Shown here one piece after another: positions 1-12,745 of a DNA stretch of 64,000 nt; position 1 is the stretch's first letter, and each line of letters starts with the position of its first letter. Both the position numbers and the translations under genes were made by a program. The notes beneath the pieces are model-generated. The model did not search any database. It was not told the DNA's origin and worked only from the letters and a program-made list of their open reading frames with translations. This stretch comes from Epiperipatus broadwayi. Taxonomy: Eukaryota > Onychophora > Udeonychophora > Euonychophora > Peripatidae. The stretch lies in contig JAQFVV010012404.1 of NCBI GenBank assembly GCA_028023455.1, positions 13,939,421 through 14,003,420 of the forward strand, read 5' to 3'.

Positions 1-700
1 AATGCTTTGAAAATTTTAATTTACCTTTAATGGGGTGTTTCTTAAGATTAGAAATATAAATCATTAATACACTTTTTGTTAATAGGTTTTGTCTTTCTAA
101 TTTTGCTCTGACAAGCTTACATTATATCTCACTAATTTATGATTACTTATGCAATAAATCCTTTCAATACATTACAATCTTAAAATGCATATTTTTTGTA
201 AGTCAAAATATAATCCAAATACACTCTAATATTTCTTTGAATATTTTTATATTTTTTCAAAAAAGAAACTATAATGCATTCTTCCTGTCACAAATTATAT
301 AAATCTTGTTCTTTCTTACTTCTAACTCCACAATTAAAATTGTCTACAACATTTTTATTATTTAATCATTTTTAATTTTAGCATTAAAATCTTTCATTAT
401 AATTTTAAAATATTATTTAAACTGATAAAAAAAACATTAAGAGTTATTCGCATTTAGTATTTTCCAATTAAAGTGAATAACTAATCATTTCACTGTTTCT
501 GGTGTAAATTAATCTCTACAATATTGGCATTTAATTTTTAATCCCTTTCCAATTATGTTTTCAATATTGGTGCTGATATACAGTAGTAAAGTCCATATCC
601 ACTTTTCAAATCAATTGTCTAAACTTTTCTTCTAACTTTCAAAAGTAGCTAATATAATATTTAACACTAGTAATTTATTCCAATTTGTGCAAGTTTTTTT
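1..700 (-). pseudogene. RTE-type LINE fragment (endonuclease region), decayed
   Basis: On the plus strand this stretch aligns by eye, block after block, with 11840-12590 of the larger RTE copy. The block around 85-160 matches 11870-11945, and the block around 545-690 matches 12405-12540. In the better copy those blocks encode part of the APE-type endonuclease of an RTE LINE, read on the minus strand. Here the reading frame is destroyed by many stops and indels, so this is a relic. The element continues off the left edge of the window, so the RT part may lie outside. Identification rests on nucleotide similarity to the second copy rather than on a readable protein. Confidence 0.6.
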
Positions 701-1060
701 TATTTTAAAAATAATCTATAATTGTAGGGGTAGATAAATAAAATTGCATTTGTGTTGACATCTATATTTATAACCAGAGAATTTTTAGCATCCTCTGCCT
801 TTGTGAAACAACAGTTGCATTGGCTGATGACTTTGAAGTCTCAAAAAGGATGGGCCATAATTTATTTTTGTCTATCATGATTGCAAATATAAGAGGGTGA
901 GAATTTATACATATTCAAAGAAGTCCAGCCAATGTCACTGTTAGAAACTATTAGTTATCTGAAATGAAAGACCCCTGTGTTTGCCTGAAGGCTTGTAATG
1001 ATGGCATATTAATAGTAATTATATGTTAGACTATTTCCATCATCTAATATTAAATAGTAA

Positions 1061-1294
1061 ATGTCTTTAGAAAAATTCATATTTTATTTAAACTTTTCAA
1101 ATACATCCATCTGTCAGTAAAATCACATAGATTAGTAAATAAGACAATGTTTAGGGTGGTATTTTTCTACTCTCTTCTTCAGGTGTTGTTGGTCTGACCA
1201 GTGTCAGTACTAGCAGAACAATAGAACTTGGGTCTTTAATTTTATGAATACTGAAATTTAAGGGGATGCTACAAACAATTAGGCTATTCTACCT
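1061..1294 (-). mobile_element. tRNA-derived SINE, copy 1 (minus)
   Basis: Read on the minus strand, this has a tRNA-like head (a degenerate A-box near 1275-1290 and a B-box-like segment near 1224-1240). A body around a 'gtcagaccaac' motif follows, and a 3' tail with AATAAA-like and GAATTTTTCT segments ends near 1061. The same order of blocks is seen at 13490-13715 (minus) and 34234-34914 (plus), which defines a dispersed family of about 220-235 bp. SINEs are transcribed by RNA polymerase III and moved by a partner LINE. The partner is not identified. Copy boundaries are approximate. Confidence 0.7.
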
Positions 1295-1295
1295 C

Positions 1296-1447
1296 ATTCC
1301 TATGCTGGTCCGACCATCAACATTTGAGGAAGAGAGGAGAATAATGCGGCTAGAAATATTGTGCTAATTCTTTACTAGCCTGTGTGCTATTACTAACAGT
1401 TGAATGTATTTGAAAAAATTAAATAAAGTTTGAATTTTTCTATAGAC
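1296..1447 (+). mobile_element. tRNA-derived SINE, copy 2 (plus, 5'-truncated)
   Basis: Starting almost exactly where copy 1 ends, the plus strand carries the body and tail of the same SINE, ending in AATAAAGTTTGAATTTTTCT. The tRNA-like head is missing. The block 'cctgtgtgctattacta' is shared with 34849-34863, which fixes the assignment. Together with copy 1 it forms an inverted, head-to-head arrangement. Confidence 0.7.
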
Positions 1448-3058
1448 AGTAATCCTTTAATAATAGATGATGAAAATAATCGAAAATTACTACTAAAAGA
1501 TCCTGATGATTTCTTGATTTGAAATCCAAAAGTAAAAGCCAATAAAATCATCAAATATTTTATTTTATTTTAATTAGATAATAGTTGGTTCATTTAATAA
1601 ATAAAAGTTGTTATTATACTTCTATTGGCGAAACTTTAACGGTAAAACTGTAATTAAAAAAATAATAATAAAGCAAACATAATATTTTTAATTATTTATA
1701 AAATATTATTAATTCATCTAAAAATAACTTCTGTAACAAGACCTATATGACACAGTTTTATAGACGCAATTAAACAGTCAGTGTATTTTACCTTTTTAGT
1801 CGCTGAATGAGAATCTAATTAATTACACCTGAATGTCAATCAGTTTATTATAGAAAAACAGCATGAATCATTAATGACTTTTTAAAAATTAAAATGAAAC
1901 AGCAGAAGAAAATTTTTATCAATAACAAATTGCCATGTTTTACTGCCTTAGAAAAATTATATTATACAATCATTTTGTTTAAAATTTATCATTTATTACA
2001 GTTGGTTTAAAATATTTAAAAGGTTAAAAACAATTTTAAATAGCTTATTGCAGGACAAAGATCTCTTCTGCATCCATTTTTTAACGGGATTTCCCCCACG
2101 TTTAAATCTCTAATTAAAAATAGCATAATATCTATTTGCCAATTAAGTCTAATTAGGTGAATATAAGCGCCTATTTAAAAAGAACTTTTTTTAAAAACAT
2201 TCAAATACATGAAAAAATTTGTGATTGTAAGCTGTAAACATATCCCATAATAGTAACCAATATATTGTGAGGCGCATATAATTTTATTAATAATAGTAAT
2301 AAAACAGTATTAATATGCACAATTTTTTGATGTCATTATAGGCATTGAATCAATATTGCCTGTTCATGCATTCTATGGGCTATGAATATGAAGTCAGAAA
2401 TTCATTCTCAAAGCTTGTGATTTATAGACTTGGAATTTGATAGATTAAATTTGAATAAATTAATCAATTAATATTGGATGACTAATTAATTTAACTGTTT
2501 AAAAAATTCTAATTTTAATGGGGTTGTTTTACTACTTAAAAAGTTTCTATTTCATTTTGGACATATTAAGATTCACTTTTATCTTCAGTTGACATCTGGA
2601 CTGAAATTGGTAAAGTTTTTGGTCAGTGAAAAATTATCTAATTTGTTTTACCAACTTTCAGTTTCAACCCATGGAAATCCAATATTGATAATTTTTTAAT
2701 TCAGAACAATCTGGATGAGGCAGATGAATATTGATGTATTGACAATATAGAAAATGATTAACAGTGTTTGGTGAAAGATATTTAATATATGTAATAGCAT
2801 TATTTTTATTCTTTAACTTAACCTTGAACAGAGAATTGTCAACTGGAATTTGATATTTAAAAATGTGTCATCATCTTGATCAAAATTTATGCATTTATAA
2901 ATAATGGCAAATATAAAAATAAAATTCTTCTAATTTTTGCTACTAATGCAAATAAATTTATATTATTATTATTTTACTTTCAATTAGTGGCAAAAAGTAT
3001 TAAGAGAAAAATAAATTGAAGTAAATAGTAAGTAGAATCACTATGAAAAAAAAATACT
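1448..3058. other. AT-rich non-coding stretch
   Basis: No supported gene. A short block near 2048-2072 ('ttgcaggacaaagatctc') resembles 9870-9887, at the 3' end of the RTE copy, and may be a tiny RTE 3'-end remnant on the minus strand. Nothing else was recognised. Confidence 0.4.
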
Positions 3059-3093
3059 TATATATATATATATATCTCTATAACTATATGGGG

Positions 3094-3139
<46 letters not shown>

Positions 3140-3246
3140 TAACCCCATATAGTTAAGAGATCCAGTACTACCCTCTGTGAAATATTTATATATTTATTTC
3201 ACAGAAGGTGGTGTACTGAATTTATTAACTATGTGGTGTGATTTAA
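3059..3246. repeat. Palindromic MITE-like element with flanking (TA)n
   Basis: The segment 3135-3246 is an imperfect palindrome. 'ttaaataaccccatatagtt' on the left pairs with 'aactatgtggtgtgatttaa' on the right, and 'agtactaccctctgtgaaat' pairs with 'atttcacagaaggtggtgta', with the centre near 3190. A further inverted copy of the outer arm lies at 3075-3100, separated by a (TA)n run at 3101-3134. No coding capacity. A small foldback MITE with a partially duplicated end is the simplest reading. Confidence 0.6.
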
Positions 3247-3359
3247 TATTTGGATTATTTCAGCTTAGCATTAGCATTGGAATTATCTTCATATATATAT
3301 ATATATATTGAGACTGTTATGTATCTCATGACATTTAACTACATAGTAGTGTGTGTACA

Positions 3360-3399
<40 letters not shown>

Positions 3400-4479
3400 T
3401 GATAGGAATTAAATACTTTTGAATTAAAAAAATTTTTTATTATAAATTAAACATTTAAAAAGGTCTAATTAATATTTTATTAATTCTGATTTTGAAATTA
3501 AAACAAGCATGTTTTTTCTATTACAATAGATATGCTGGTAATTATAAAATTCCACTATCTATTTTGATTAGTAAATTTTTTTAATTAAAGCTTATATAGT
3601 ATAAATTGATAAAAATGCTACAAAGTTGTTTTTCAAAGGATTAAAGTGAATTTGAAAGAGACTTTTAAACTTTTTTCAATCAAAATAGAGAAAACTTATT
3701 TTTAATTACTAAAGATTAGAGAAAAAATAGAGAGGAGTTTTTTTAAGATTTTTACAGATTACAACAGAGTTATCATGAAGTTATAACTGAAAGCAAAAGA
3801 ATGTAAGTTCATCTGCTACCAGTTTACTATGGTAGAGTTTGGATGGACATCGAAGTCAAGGACCTAGCCCATATATATATTTGTATTAGACAGCATAGAG
3901 ACTCAAGGGAACTTACTGCAGACCAATAATTATCAGATTATACCTTTTTTGAAAATGATAATAAGCCAGTCTACTGTTTCAAAGAGACCAGCTTACAAAG
4001 AGAGTCCATAAGCTTGCTGAAGAATTAGTTTATACATATACTGTTTTATCTATATTCAGAGAACCATAGATAAATGTACTGCATCTTATATAAAAAGTGC
4101 AGCTAATGATATTACTTTAAATAATTTCTTTAGTAAAAATGAGTTATAATTTTAAATTACAATTTTTTTTCTTTAAATAAATAATGTTATTCAACAAAAA
4201 AATAAGATTCATTTCCAGTTTTTTTTATTAAAAAAAAAACTCCAAAATTTTTTCTAGATTAAGGAATTAAAATAACTTACTGGAGTATTGTTTTTAAAAG
4301 ATATTTATAATTAATCAAGAATAATCTATTAAAAAAGAAAACTTTTCTGAAAAACTGTCAAAGAATTAGTATTTTTTTTTTTTTAGAAAACAGTTAAAAA
4401 ACTTTTTTTTTTTTAAAAAAAGGAAAAACTTTTTTTAATAGCTTTAATTCATATTATCTATATTTTTATGTATGCATAC
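3247..4479. other. AT-rich non-coding stretch with (TA)n
   Basis: Contains (TA)n runs near 3292-3308 and 3364-3394 and several poly-A/T runs. No supported gene. Confidence 0.5.
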
Positions 4480-5035
4480 ATCACTCATGTGCATTTATGT
4501 GAAAAAATATTTTTAATAAGTCTATTATTTTGACAAATTAAAATATAATGACATAAATGTCAGTGTGTGCACACATTTCCATGGATATGCATATATATAT
4601 ATATATATATATTTGTGAAAACAGTCATTATGTACCATTTAAATGTGATAGCTTATTTGTTTTTGTCATTATATGACAATTGCTATATGCTACAGCACAT
4701 CTGTGTGCTTATGTAGATGAGTGTGACATTATAAATTAGTCATTAATTATGTATTACAAAAAATGAATTTCATTTATGTTTATGACAATTCAAATATGTT
4801 CATAAATTATTTTACTGCATGTCTGTCTACTTACATATGTGTGTGTGTGTTTTGTGTATTGACATATTTGTAAATCACAATATGACAGCTTATTTTTTTT
4901 ATTATATGAAAATTCAAATATGTTCATTTTAGGTTATACATGCATGTCTGTGTGCTGATATATATATGTTTTAAATAAACTTACTGGAAAAATATATGTA
5001 AATTACAATGTGATTGTGGATTTGTTTTTGGTATT
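4480..5035. repeat. Degenerate tandem repeat
   Basis: Blocks recur in the same order several times: 'tgacaattcaaatatgttcat', then 'gcatgtctgt(c/g)tgctta', then a TA/TG run, then 'catatttgtaaatcacaatatgac', then 'agcttattt'. Copies are visible near 4540-4680, 4680-4790, 4780-4890 and 4890-5030, with unit length roughly 110-160 bp and strong divergence. No ORF of note. Confidence 0.5.
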
Positions 5036-6730
5036 AATCAAAAGCAGAAAGCTTAATCTATATGTATAGCCATATTCTGCAGACCTTAATTTTATTTTAA
5101 TTATTATTAATAAATTGGTATTTCATTGTTAAAGTTATTTGTGAATTTACTCATTCCTAAATAGTTTTAGAATATTATATGTTGTATTATCTCTTGCTCA
5201 CAGTAGCAGTTATAGAACTTTTGTTCTCTGAGTTAGATTTGTGCATAATGGACTGTTATATAAGAGGGTTCACATTTGGTGTTTACAGACATACACTTGA
5301 TGATGACCTTGGATTGGCTCAAAGGGGATATCCTTTCAAGTCCATGCAATATATTTTATTTAGTTTAATATTAATTAGAAATTAAGTTTACATTTGGCCA
5401 GTACATTAACTCGTTAAATGTATAGAGTGGCAATGCAGCACAGCAGTGGCACTTCATTTAAATTTTGTGTACTTTTTAAAATTACATGAAAACTACAAGC
5501 ATGACATCAACAGAGATCTCACAATTTATTGCATTTTTCAATTTTCTTTCTAATGGTGTCCATTTTATTAAAATCCAAAAAAAATTGATTTTTATGAATA
5601 TTTTAATGGATTGGTTCATTTAATATTTTTATTTTTTTCTCAGTTTACTAGTTTTCATGGAGAAGATAATGGCAGAATTTTGTAAACAGCCAAAGAGTCT
5701 CCTAAAACAGATTTAAAATATGCTGATAATTCACATTTCAATGACTTCAAAATGTAATCAGAATATTGGGTTGTAAGTATTAAAAATTTTTAATTTTTAA
5801 TTATTTGAATAGTAAATTTTTAAAAATTATGTGATAAATGGTATGTTTGCATTTGTATTGGTGTCTGTGTAGTATATAAATTATATATCATTTATGCTCT
5901 TTATTATATGTATATAAATTTAAACATTTGTATTCAAATACAACAAAAGTAGTTTACATAATTTTGGGATTCTGATCTAAGTTTTAGGCAATCTTATTTT
6001 CTAGACATAATGATTCTCAAAAAGTTTAATAATTTATTAGTTATATTACTGTCTTTATAATTGCAGGTTTGTGTTTATATAACAAGTAATGTCTATATAT
6101 GTAAAATTAAGATATTATAGAGCAATACATTGTAAATTTTAGGATTGATTATCAAATATACAGAAATTTTGCAGTTGACAAAGCAATCACAAAATTTGCT
6201 GGGCATAGTACCATGTGAAAATATAAACACTTAAAACCAATAAAGAGAGATTTCAAATGGTATATGTGTGGAGATAGCCACAATAGTTATGTATATACTA
6301 CATGAAATTGTATACAGACAAAGAATCAAATTCTGATTCTTGCTTATGCATTGGTACTCATGCTGTGGAATTAGTAGTTTTGCCACATCTAGCATCACAT
6401 TATTTTCAAGTCTATATCTAGAAAATGAGCTATATGCAAATAAATTATATCTTTGTAGGACAATAAATATGATAAGATAGCATCATTGATATGCATAAAG
6501 AATAAAAACATCACTGATGTACACAAAAAAATATAAAATGAAGAGATGAAACTCATTTTATCAGTAATACAGACAGTAGCCTACAATTTCTAGTTTTAGA
6601 TAGACAAGAAGCCAACTGCTATGATGACAAATGCATATCCATCTTCTGGAAATAATTTCTTTTGTATCTTTTATTAGGATGAATCTTTTTCTTATAGACA
6701 TTTTGAGATTTGGTGACTTTTGGGATACAA
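5036..6730. other. AT-rich non-coding stretch
   Basis: A 68-codon open frame at 5179-5385 has no recognisable domain and is typical of chance. No supported feature otherwise. Confidence 0.5.
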
Positions 6731-6865
6731 GATAAAAATGAAGAAGTCAAGCAATGGTGGTCGAGAGGTCAGTGACTGCTGCTTTACAAGCAGTTGTCCA
6801 GGTTAGTGGGTTCACTTCCTGGCTGATGCTATGACAAATAAGAAAAAAAAGATAAAAATGAAGAA
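6731..6865 (+). mobile_element. Short tRNA-Val-like SINE with 15-bp target-site duplication
   Basis: About 105 bp (6746-6850) begins with a tRNA-like segment. A D-arm-like 'tggtcgagaggtca' is followed by an anticodon arm GCTGC-TTTACAA-GCAGT, which would present the anticodon UAC (valine), and by a T-arm-like 'gggttcacttcctgg'. It ends in 'ctgatgctatgaca' and an A-rich run. It is flanked by a perfect direct repeat GATAAAAATGAAGAA at 6731-6745 and 6851-6865. This is the mark of LINE-mediated retroposition and rules out an ordinary tRNA gene in its original place. A second copy, minus strand, is at 17728-17822. Confidence 0.8.
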
Positions 6866-8344
6866 TTCATATGTGACTTATTTTGGAGATTCTGAAGCTA
6901 TGGATTATCTCAGGTAAGAAGTATTTTATATGGTTTGAAAAATAATTTTGTGAGGAATACAAAGAAATTATCAATGAAGATGTAATTTAAACTTAGTTAA
7001 TAATAAATTAGAAATTATGAACAAACAATAAAGTAATAATTATGTCAGATGTTGAAATTTCTTTTCTTCATTATTTTTTAGATCATTATCACTATTTATC
7101 TTAACCTTATTGTTTTTTTTAATTTTTCTAGTTTCTGTCAATGTAAATCTTTTTGCTCTAACAGTATTAAAATTGAAGTTATTGTGAAAATTGTGTCTCA
7201 AGACAGTTTTTTAAAATTCAGTATGGCACCAACGCTGGCAAAACAGTTAATATAGTGGTACTAAATGGACAGAACACTGATGATGATTAGCATGTTTTAG
7301 TATCATAGCTTTATTTTTTTAATTTTTATATTCTTATGGATTAGCACCAAAGATTGGCCATCCAAATTATTGTCTAAATAATCTGCCCCAAGCTGGCAAG
7401 AGCTAAATAATTAGCCTGGTCTATAATCAACCCATTTCAAATCAAGTCACAAGATTGATTGTTGATTTTACTTTTGATCATTCATGCTGATGAATAATTA
7501 TTACTTTTGTGTAATGCTGGGTGAACTTAAATAACATATACTTACTTAAAGTTAGTTCTCTACTGATCTGTCAGAATTATTTTTTATGCTTATTCCTCTT
7601 TATATTCATTTGTATTTAATTTTATATTTAAATTTTGTAGTAACTGAGCTTGGTGATGATTTTCCATCACCCCAGTTTCACACCAATTTCTCCATACAAT
7701 TACAATATGAAACTGTTCTGTTTTTATCATAAATCAAGAATTGTTGTAAAACTTCTATGGATTAATTAGTGAATAGTTTCAAAAAATGTAATTAGCACAG
7801 TAATAAAATAACAGATTGATAATTGAAAGTTCTTGTTTTAAAATTCAGCCTATTATTTCTGTTTTCTAGATATCACATGACTTTTGAGCAACATTATATA
7901 AGCATTACAGAAAATAGTTGATACTTATGTGCATTTACATTTAAAATGAAACCTTTATATATATCAACATACAATAAAATTTGTTATTGTGTAATCACTT
8001 TAAAAGCTTTCAATAGTTGACACACATGAAATGGTGTTGTTGTTTTTTTTGCTTATACTTTGCTATTACTTTTCTCTGTTTAATGATTGTAATGTAATGT
8101 ATGATACCACAAATTTTAGTTTTAATTATTGAATTTAAATAGATTATACTGGGAGAAAAGGATTTCTAAAATACAAGTACAGAAAACTATTATGGATAAA
8201 AAAATTTTACCTCATATTAGCAACAGCAACAAAGTATGTTTTTTTTTATTTCTGTGTTTATTTTTATATAATATTATTTTATTTATTATTTAATATATGA
8301 CTCTATTATTGTGCTTTATGCACATGTATGTATGCACATGTAAT
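6866..8344. other. AT-rich non-coding stretch
   Basis: No supported gene or repeat unit. A less AT-rich island near 7340-7450 has no open frame that I recognise. Confidence 0.5.
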
Positions 8345-8425
8345 GAAGCTATATGGTGTAGTAATTAATAATCTTAATTAATCATCTGAGCACTTTTGGA
8401 AAGTCCAGTTCCCATAATCATAGCA
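8345..8425 (+). mobile_element. Decayed tRNA-like / SINE head
   Basis: The segment 'tatggtgtagtaattaat' resembles the D-arm/A-box of tRNA-derived SINEs, and 'gtccagttccc' about 40 bases on is a weak B-box. Arms do not pair well enough for a functional tRNA. A decayed SINE head is possible but there is no second copy in the window to confirm it. Confidence 0.3.
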
Positions 8426-9543
8426 CATTACCAATTGAGAAATGCTTGTAGTAAAGCCTTATGTAAATTTACACAAATTGACTACAGCGTCCATTTTTTT
8501 GGAAATGCAGAAGCAAGCTTCTTTTCTGTTTATAGCTGTGGGGTCGATTTTTGATAAATTAAATATTAACAAAATATTATTTAAAAATCTGTAAAGATTC
8601 TAAACAAAAGATAGAATCAATAATAGTTTTAATAAATCCTGCTATAGATTTTAATTGATTAATTATATGTTTGTTCACATTTAAATAAATCAGTGAATTA
8701 TAAATTCCATTTTTAAAAAAGATAATTGCAATGATGATAAATAGTCCTAAATCTATTGATGAGACTCTGGTTTCATCTAAGAAGATCATATTTAGATGGT
8801 TTTGCTGATAGATTTGGAAAACAAAATTTGCTTGTAACATCACAAAAGCTTTATTTTTTGTCATAATTCTTTGATTTTTGATTTAACATCCAAAAGGAAA
8901 ATCTTGATGTGAGATGAGTTTTAATTAATGAAACTACACTTTACTCCAGTCTGCTTATGAAAGTTTTATAGATTTTCAATGAAATAATTTATTTTGTGAT
9001 ATTTGACAAAGAAATGTATAAAAGAATGGAAAGCTTCTGCAAAAGAATGTATTTGATTGTGACAGTAATACTTCTCATGATAATATTTAATTGAGTATCC
9101 AGAAGTTTAGTGTGAGAATTTTTTCTCCAAAAAGCAGCACATTATCAATCAGCAGAATATATTAATGTTAAAAAAACTAGGCTTAAAATATTTGCATCAC
9201 AATCCCAAGTAATGCCTACTAGCTTTCTAAAATGAGTATATATCTAAAAATATACTTTTAAAATTTGTATAGATATTTTATATAATAAATATTCTAAAAA
9301 TATTTTTTTCCAACAGCTACACAAATCAAATTGAAGGCTAGATATAAAAAGACTTAATTGATTATTTTAATTCTTGACATCATATATTTAATTAATGATA
9401 AAAGAAATAAATATAAGAGCTTCCTATATCCACACCATTTAACTTTCGAGCTTTGACAAAGATACCAATATTATGAATAATAATAAACAATATATAATAG
9501 GCATTTTAAACATATACACATATAGTATAAATACTTTCTAATG

Positions 9544-9575
<32 letters not shown>

Positions 9576-9825
9576 ATAAAATTTCATTTAAAATATAGAC
9601 ATTAAAATCTAAACACAATTAATTCATATAAAAACAGATATATAATTATTAATTTTATTATAAATAAAGTTAATATTATATAATTTTTAAAAAAAATTAA
9701 AAAATAAAAAGATTTATAATATAAAATTCTTTTTCTTTTTAATTTTAAGTTGTTTTTCTACCTTTCCATTATTTAAATAAAATAATACATTCTTCTTATT
9801 TTTTAATTGAACAATTATATTAATT
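8426..9825. other. AT-rich non-coding stretch
   Basis: Contains a 95-codon open frame at 8577-8864 (minus) without a recognisable domain, a (TA)n(TG)n run near 9542-9574 and several poly-A runs. No supported gene. Confidence 0.5.
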
Positions 9826-12745
9826 ACTCATCATCATCATCATGATTTTTTAACCATCATAAATTTATTGCAGGATGAAGATCTCTGAGTTCAATCCTTC
9901 TTTTTTGATCTCTAGCCTCTCTTATCCACATCACTCTAGCACATTTCATTATTTTATACATCCATCTTCTCACATTTTATGATCTCTTGGAATACAATTT
10001 AAGATTTCAGCTCACCAACTATTATTATCTCTTCTAGCAATATGCCCAGCCCAATTTCATTTCAGATACTTAAGTTTTTCAATGATGTCAGTAGCATCTA
10101 TTTGTTCTCTTATGCTTATATTTCATTTTCAATCTCTTTTTGCGACTCCTAACATGCATCTCTTCATAGTTTGTTCAGTATTCTTAAGTCTCTGTATTAG
10201 TCTTCTATTAAGTGTCTAAGTCTCAGATCTCTAAATAAAAACTGGTAAATCATATTTATTAAAAATCTTCCTTTTCAAACATGTAGACATATTTCCTTTT
10301 AATATTAAGTTATTTCTATTAAAGGTATACCATTCAAGTTGAATTCTATTAATTTTGTCCACTATTAATAGTTGTTAACTTCTTCTAACTTATCATTATC
10401 AATCTTGATTTTATTCTTTTTGAAAAAAAGCCATTGAACATTACTTAAATCTAATTAACATTTACCTTTAGACATACTTTCCTACTTTTATCTTATAACT
10501 CTTGCAACATTTTCTGATGTTCTAAAGCATTATTTGCAAAAACAATTGCATCTGCAAAATCTAGATGACTTAAATAATCTTCATTTAGTTTTACTTGCTT
10601 AGCTTCCCATTTTAATTCATAAAATATTTTTTGAAAAACTGTTGTAAAAAGTTTTGGAGATATGAAGTTATTCTGTCATACAACTTTCTCAATATTAATC
10701 TTCTTAATATCATTATGTAATCTACTCATTGCTGTTGAATTTTTATAAATATTTTTCTGAATATGACAATATCCTGGATCTATATCTTCGTGATCCAATA
10801 CTTTAATCACTGAAGAAAATCTTATAAAATCAAATGTCTTTTCATAATCTACAAATCAAAACATTATAGCAATGCATATTCACTGATTTTTTTTATAACT
10901 TCTCTCAATATCTAGATATGAACCACTTTACTAAAATCACTTTCAAATTATGCTTGTTCTTTTGATTTGTTAAAATCCAAAGTTTGCTATAGACTAGCAG
11001 TAATTATCTTGATAAAATTTTTATATAGAATAAAAAAGTGATAGATCTGTAATTTCTAGTATCTTCTTTATCACCTTTTTAAAATATTAATATTAATCCT
11101 GAATTCTTCCTAATCATCTGGTACATATTTATCATTTAGACACTTGGTATATAACTTTGTCAAAATAAATATTTTATCATCTTTTTGTTTTAAGATATCC
11201 TTTATAATTCTATCTGAGTCTGGATTTTTTCTCTTCTTCATAGTTTTAATTGCATTTCTCACTTCTTTATATAAAATCCTGGACAATTTAGAAGATTTAG
11301 TAGTTGTAGGAGGTACTTTTTTTGTTCTTTATTGCTAAATAATTCTTGATAGACTCTTCTACATATTTCATGATACCATTTCTTTTTTTAATAATAGTTC
11401 TACATTCTTTTTTAATGCAAGAATAAGTTTCCTATCAATATCAAAATGTTATTTTACATTCTTAAGACTTCTATTCTCTTCTGTAGCTTTCATTACTAAT
11501 TCACAATTATACTTTCTTATATCATTATCAACTCATTTTTGCACCATTTTATAAAATTCTATATATTTAATCCTTCTTAATGCATCCATCCTTTTTATAG
11601 ATTTTTATATTTCTTATTTTCTTCATAAATTATCATCTCAGTAGAAATTTTACTGGTGAATTGTTACTTTTTTGTACCAGTTATCTTGTTGCAGTTTTTA
11701 AAAGTGTATCAGTAAATCTTCCTATTAATTTCATTAAAATCTGAATCATATTCAAAATTTGTTAATATTTGAAAATGATTTGTAAATTCTAATTTAAATT
11801 CATTGGAATATTTCTGAAGATTATGAATATCAATTGTGAATACTGTTTTTCTTAATAATATTGACTCTCTAATTTTGCATTAACATGTGTTTTACATCTC
11901 ACTAATCAATGATCACTTCCTGTGATGAATTTATTATATACATTCTTGAAATACATATTTTCTATTAGTAAAAATATAATTCTCTTCTGCTTTATCTTCA
12001 TTTAGTTGTTTCCATGTTTGTTTTCATTTAGCATTTTTCTCAGAAAGAGAATTCACAATATAAAGTTTTTCTTTTTCTGCAATCTCCACAATTTTATATT
12101 CTTTCTCATTTATATTGTCATAACTAAATTTACTACAGCATTTTCAACTTTCAATTATTTATAAATTCTAGTATTAAAGTCTCTTATGACAATTCTAAAA
12201 TGTTATTTTGTCTGATTAAAAGCTTTTGTACATCTAATACATTACTTTTTCATCACAATGAGAACTTGATGGGGTATAAACCTAAATTATCTGCATTTAG
12301 TATCCACCATTAAATTGAATGGTTACCCTTCCCACTTTGTTTGATACATCATCAAGATTCACAATGTTGTTTTTTCACTTTTTCTTTATAATGAATCCTA
12401 TTCCATTTGTACTTTCATTGTTTTTGCCTTTGTAAAATAGTAGTCCAGTTTTTAAATCAATTGTGTCTTTACTTTTTCCAACTTCATAAAGTCCAGAAAT
12501 GTTCATTTAATATGAGACACTTCTTCCAATTTTTGCTATCTTCTATCACTTGAAAATGATCTGCAGTTGTAAGTATCTAAATAAAAGATTGTCATCAAAT
12601 GGCAGCCTTGGTCCACAATCCAAAGATTCTTAACACCATCCACTTTTGACCATCAATCACTGCCTTGGCTAACAATTTTACAGCCTTCTTAGAATAAGAG
12701 CCATGATTTAATTTTGCCTGTTATGGTCGTAAAATTCTATTAGGA
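9826..12745 (-). pseudogene. Near full-length RTE-clade LINE, inactive
   Basis: Read on the minus strand, the order is that of an RTE LINE. Near 12600-11870 is an APE endonuclease with recognisable pieces such as FYKGKNNESTNGIGFIIKKK, ENYIFTNRKYVFQEC and an 'SDH' near its end. The reverse transcriptase follows, with the motif C region near 10590-10500 reading HLDFADAIVFANNA, where an active enzyme would have FADD. Last is the RTE C-terminal region near 10190-9870, with KRCMLGVAKRD, IREQIDATDIIEKL and NWAGHIARRDNN. The coding frame is broken by many stops and frameshifts. The 3' end passes into a short (TCA)n run at 9829-9843 on the plus strand. Length of about 2.9 kb is close to a complete RTE. 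A functional element would copy its RNA by target-primed reverse transcription; this one cannot. Confidence 0.88.

Noticed and set aside
6750-6850. Functional tRNA-Val gene
   Set aside because: The arms pair poorly, and a 15-bp direct repeat plus A-rich tail mark it as a retroposed copy.
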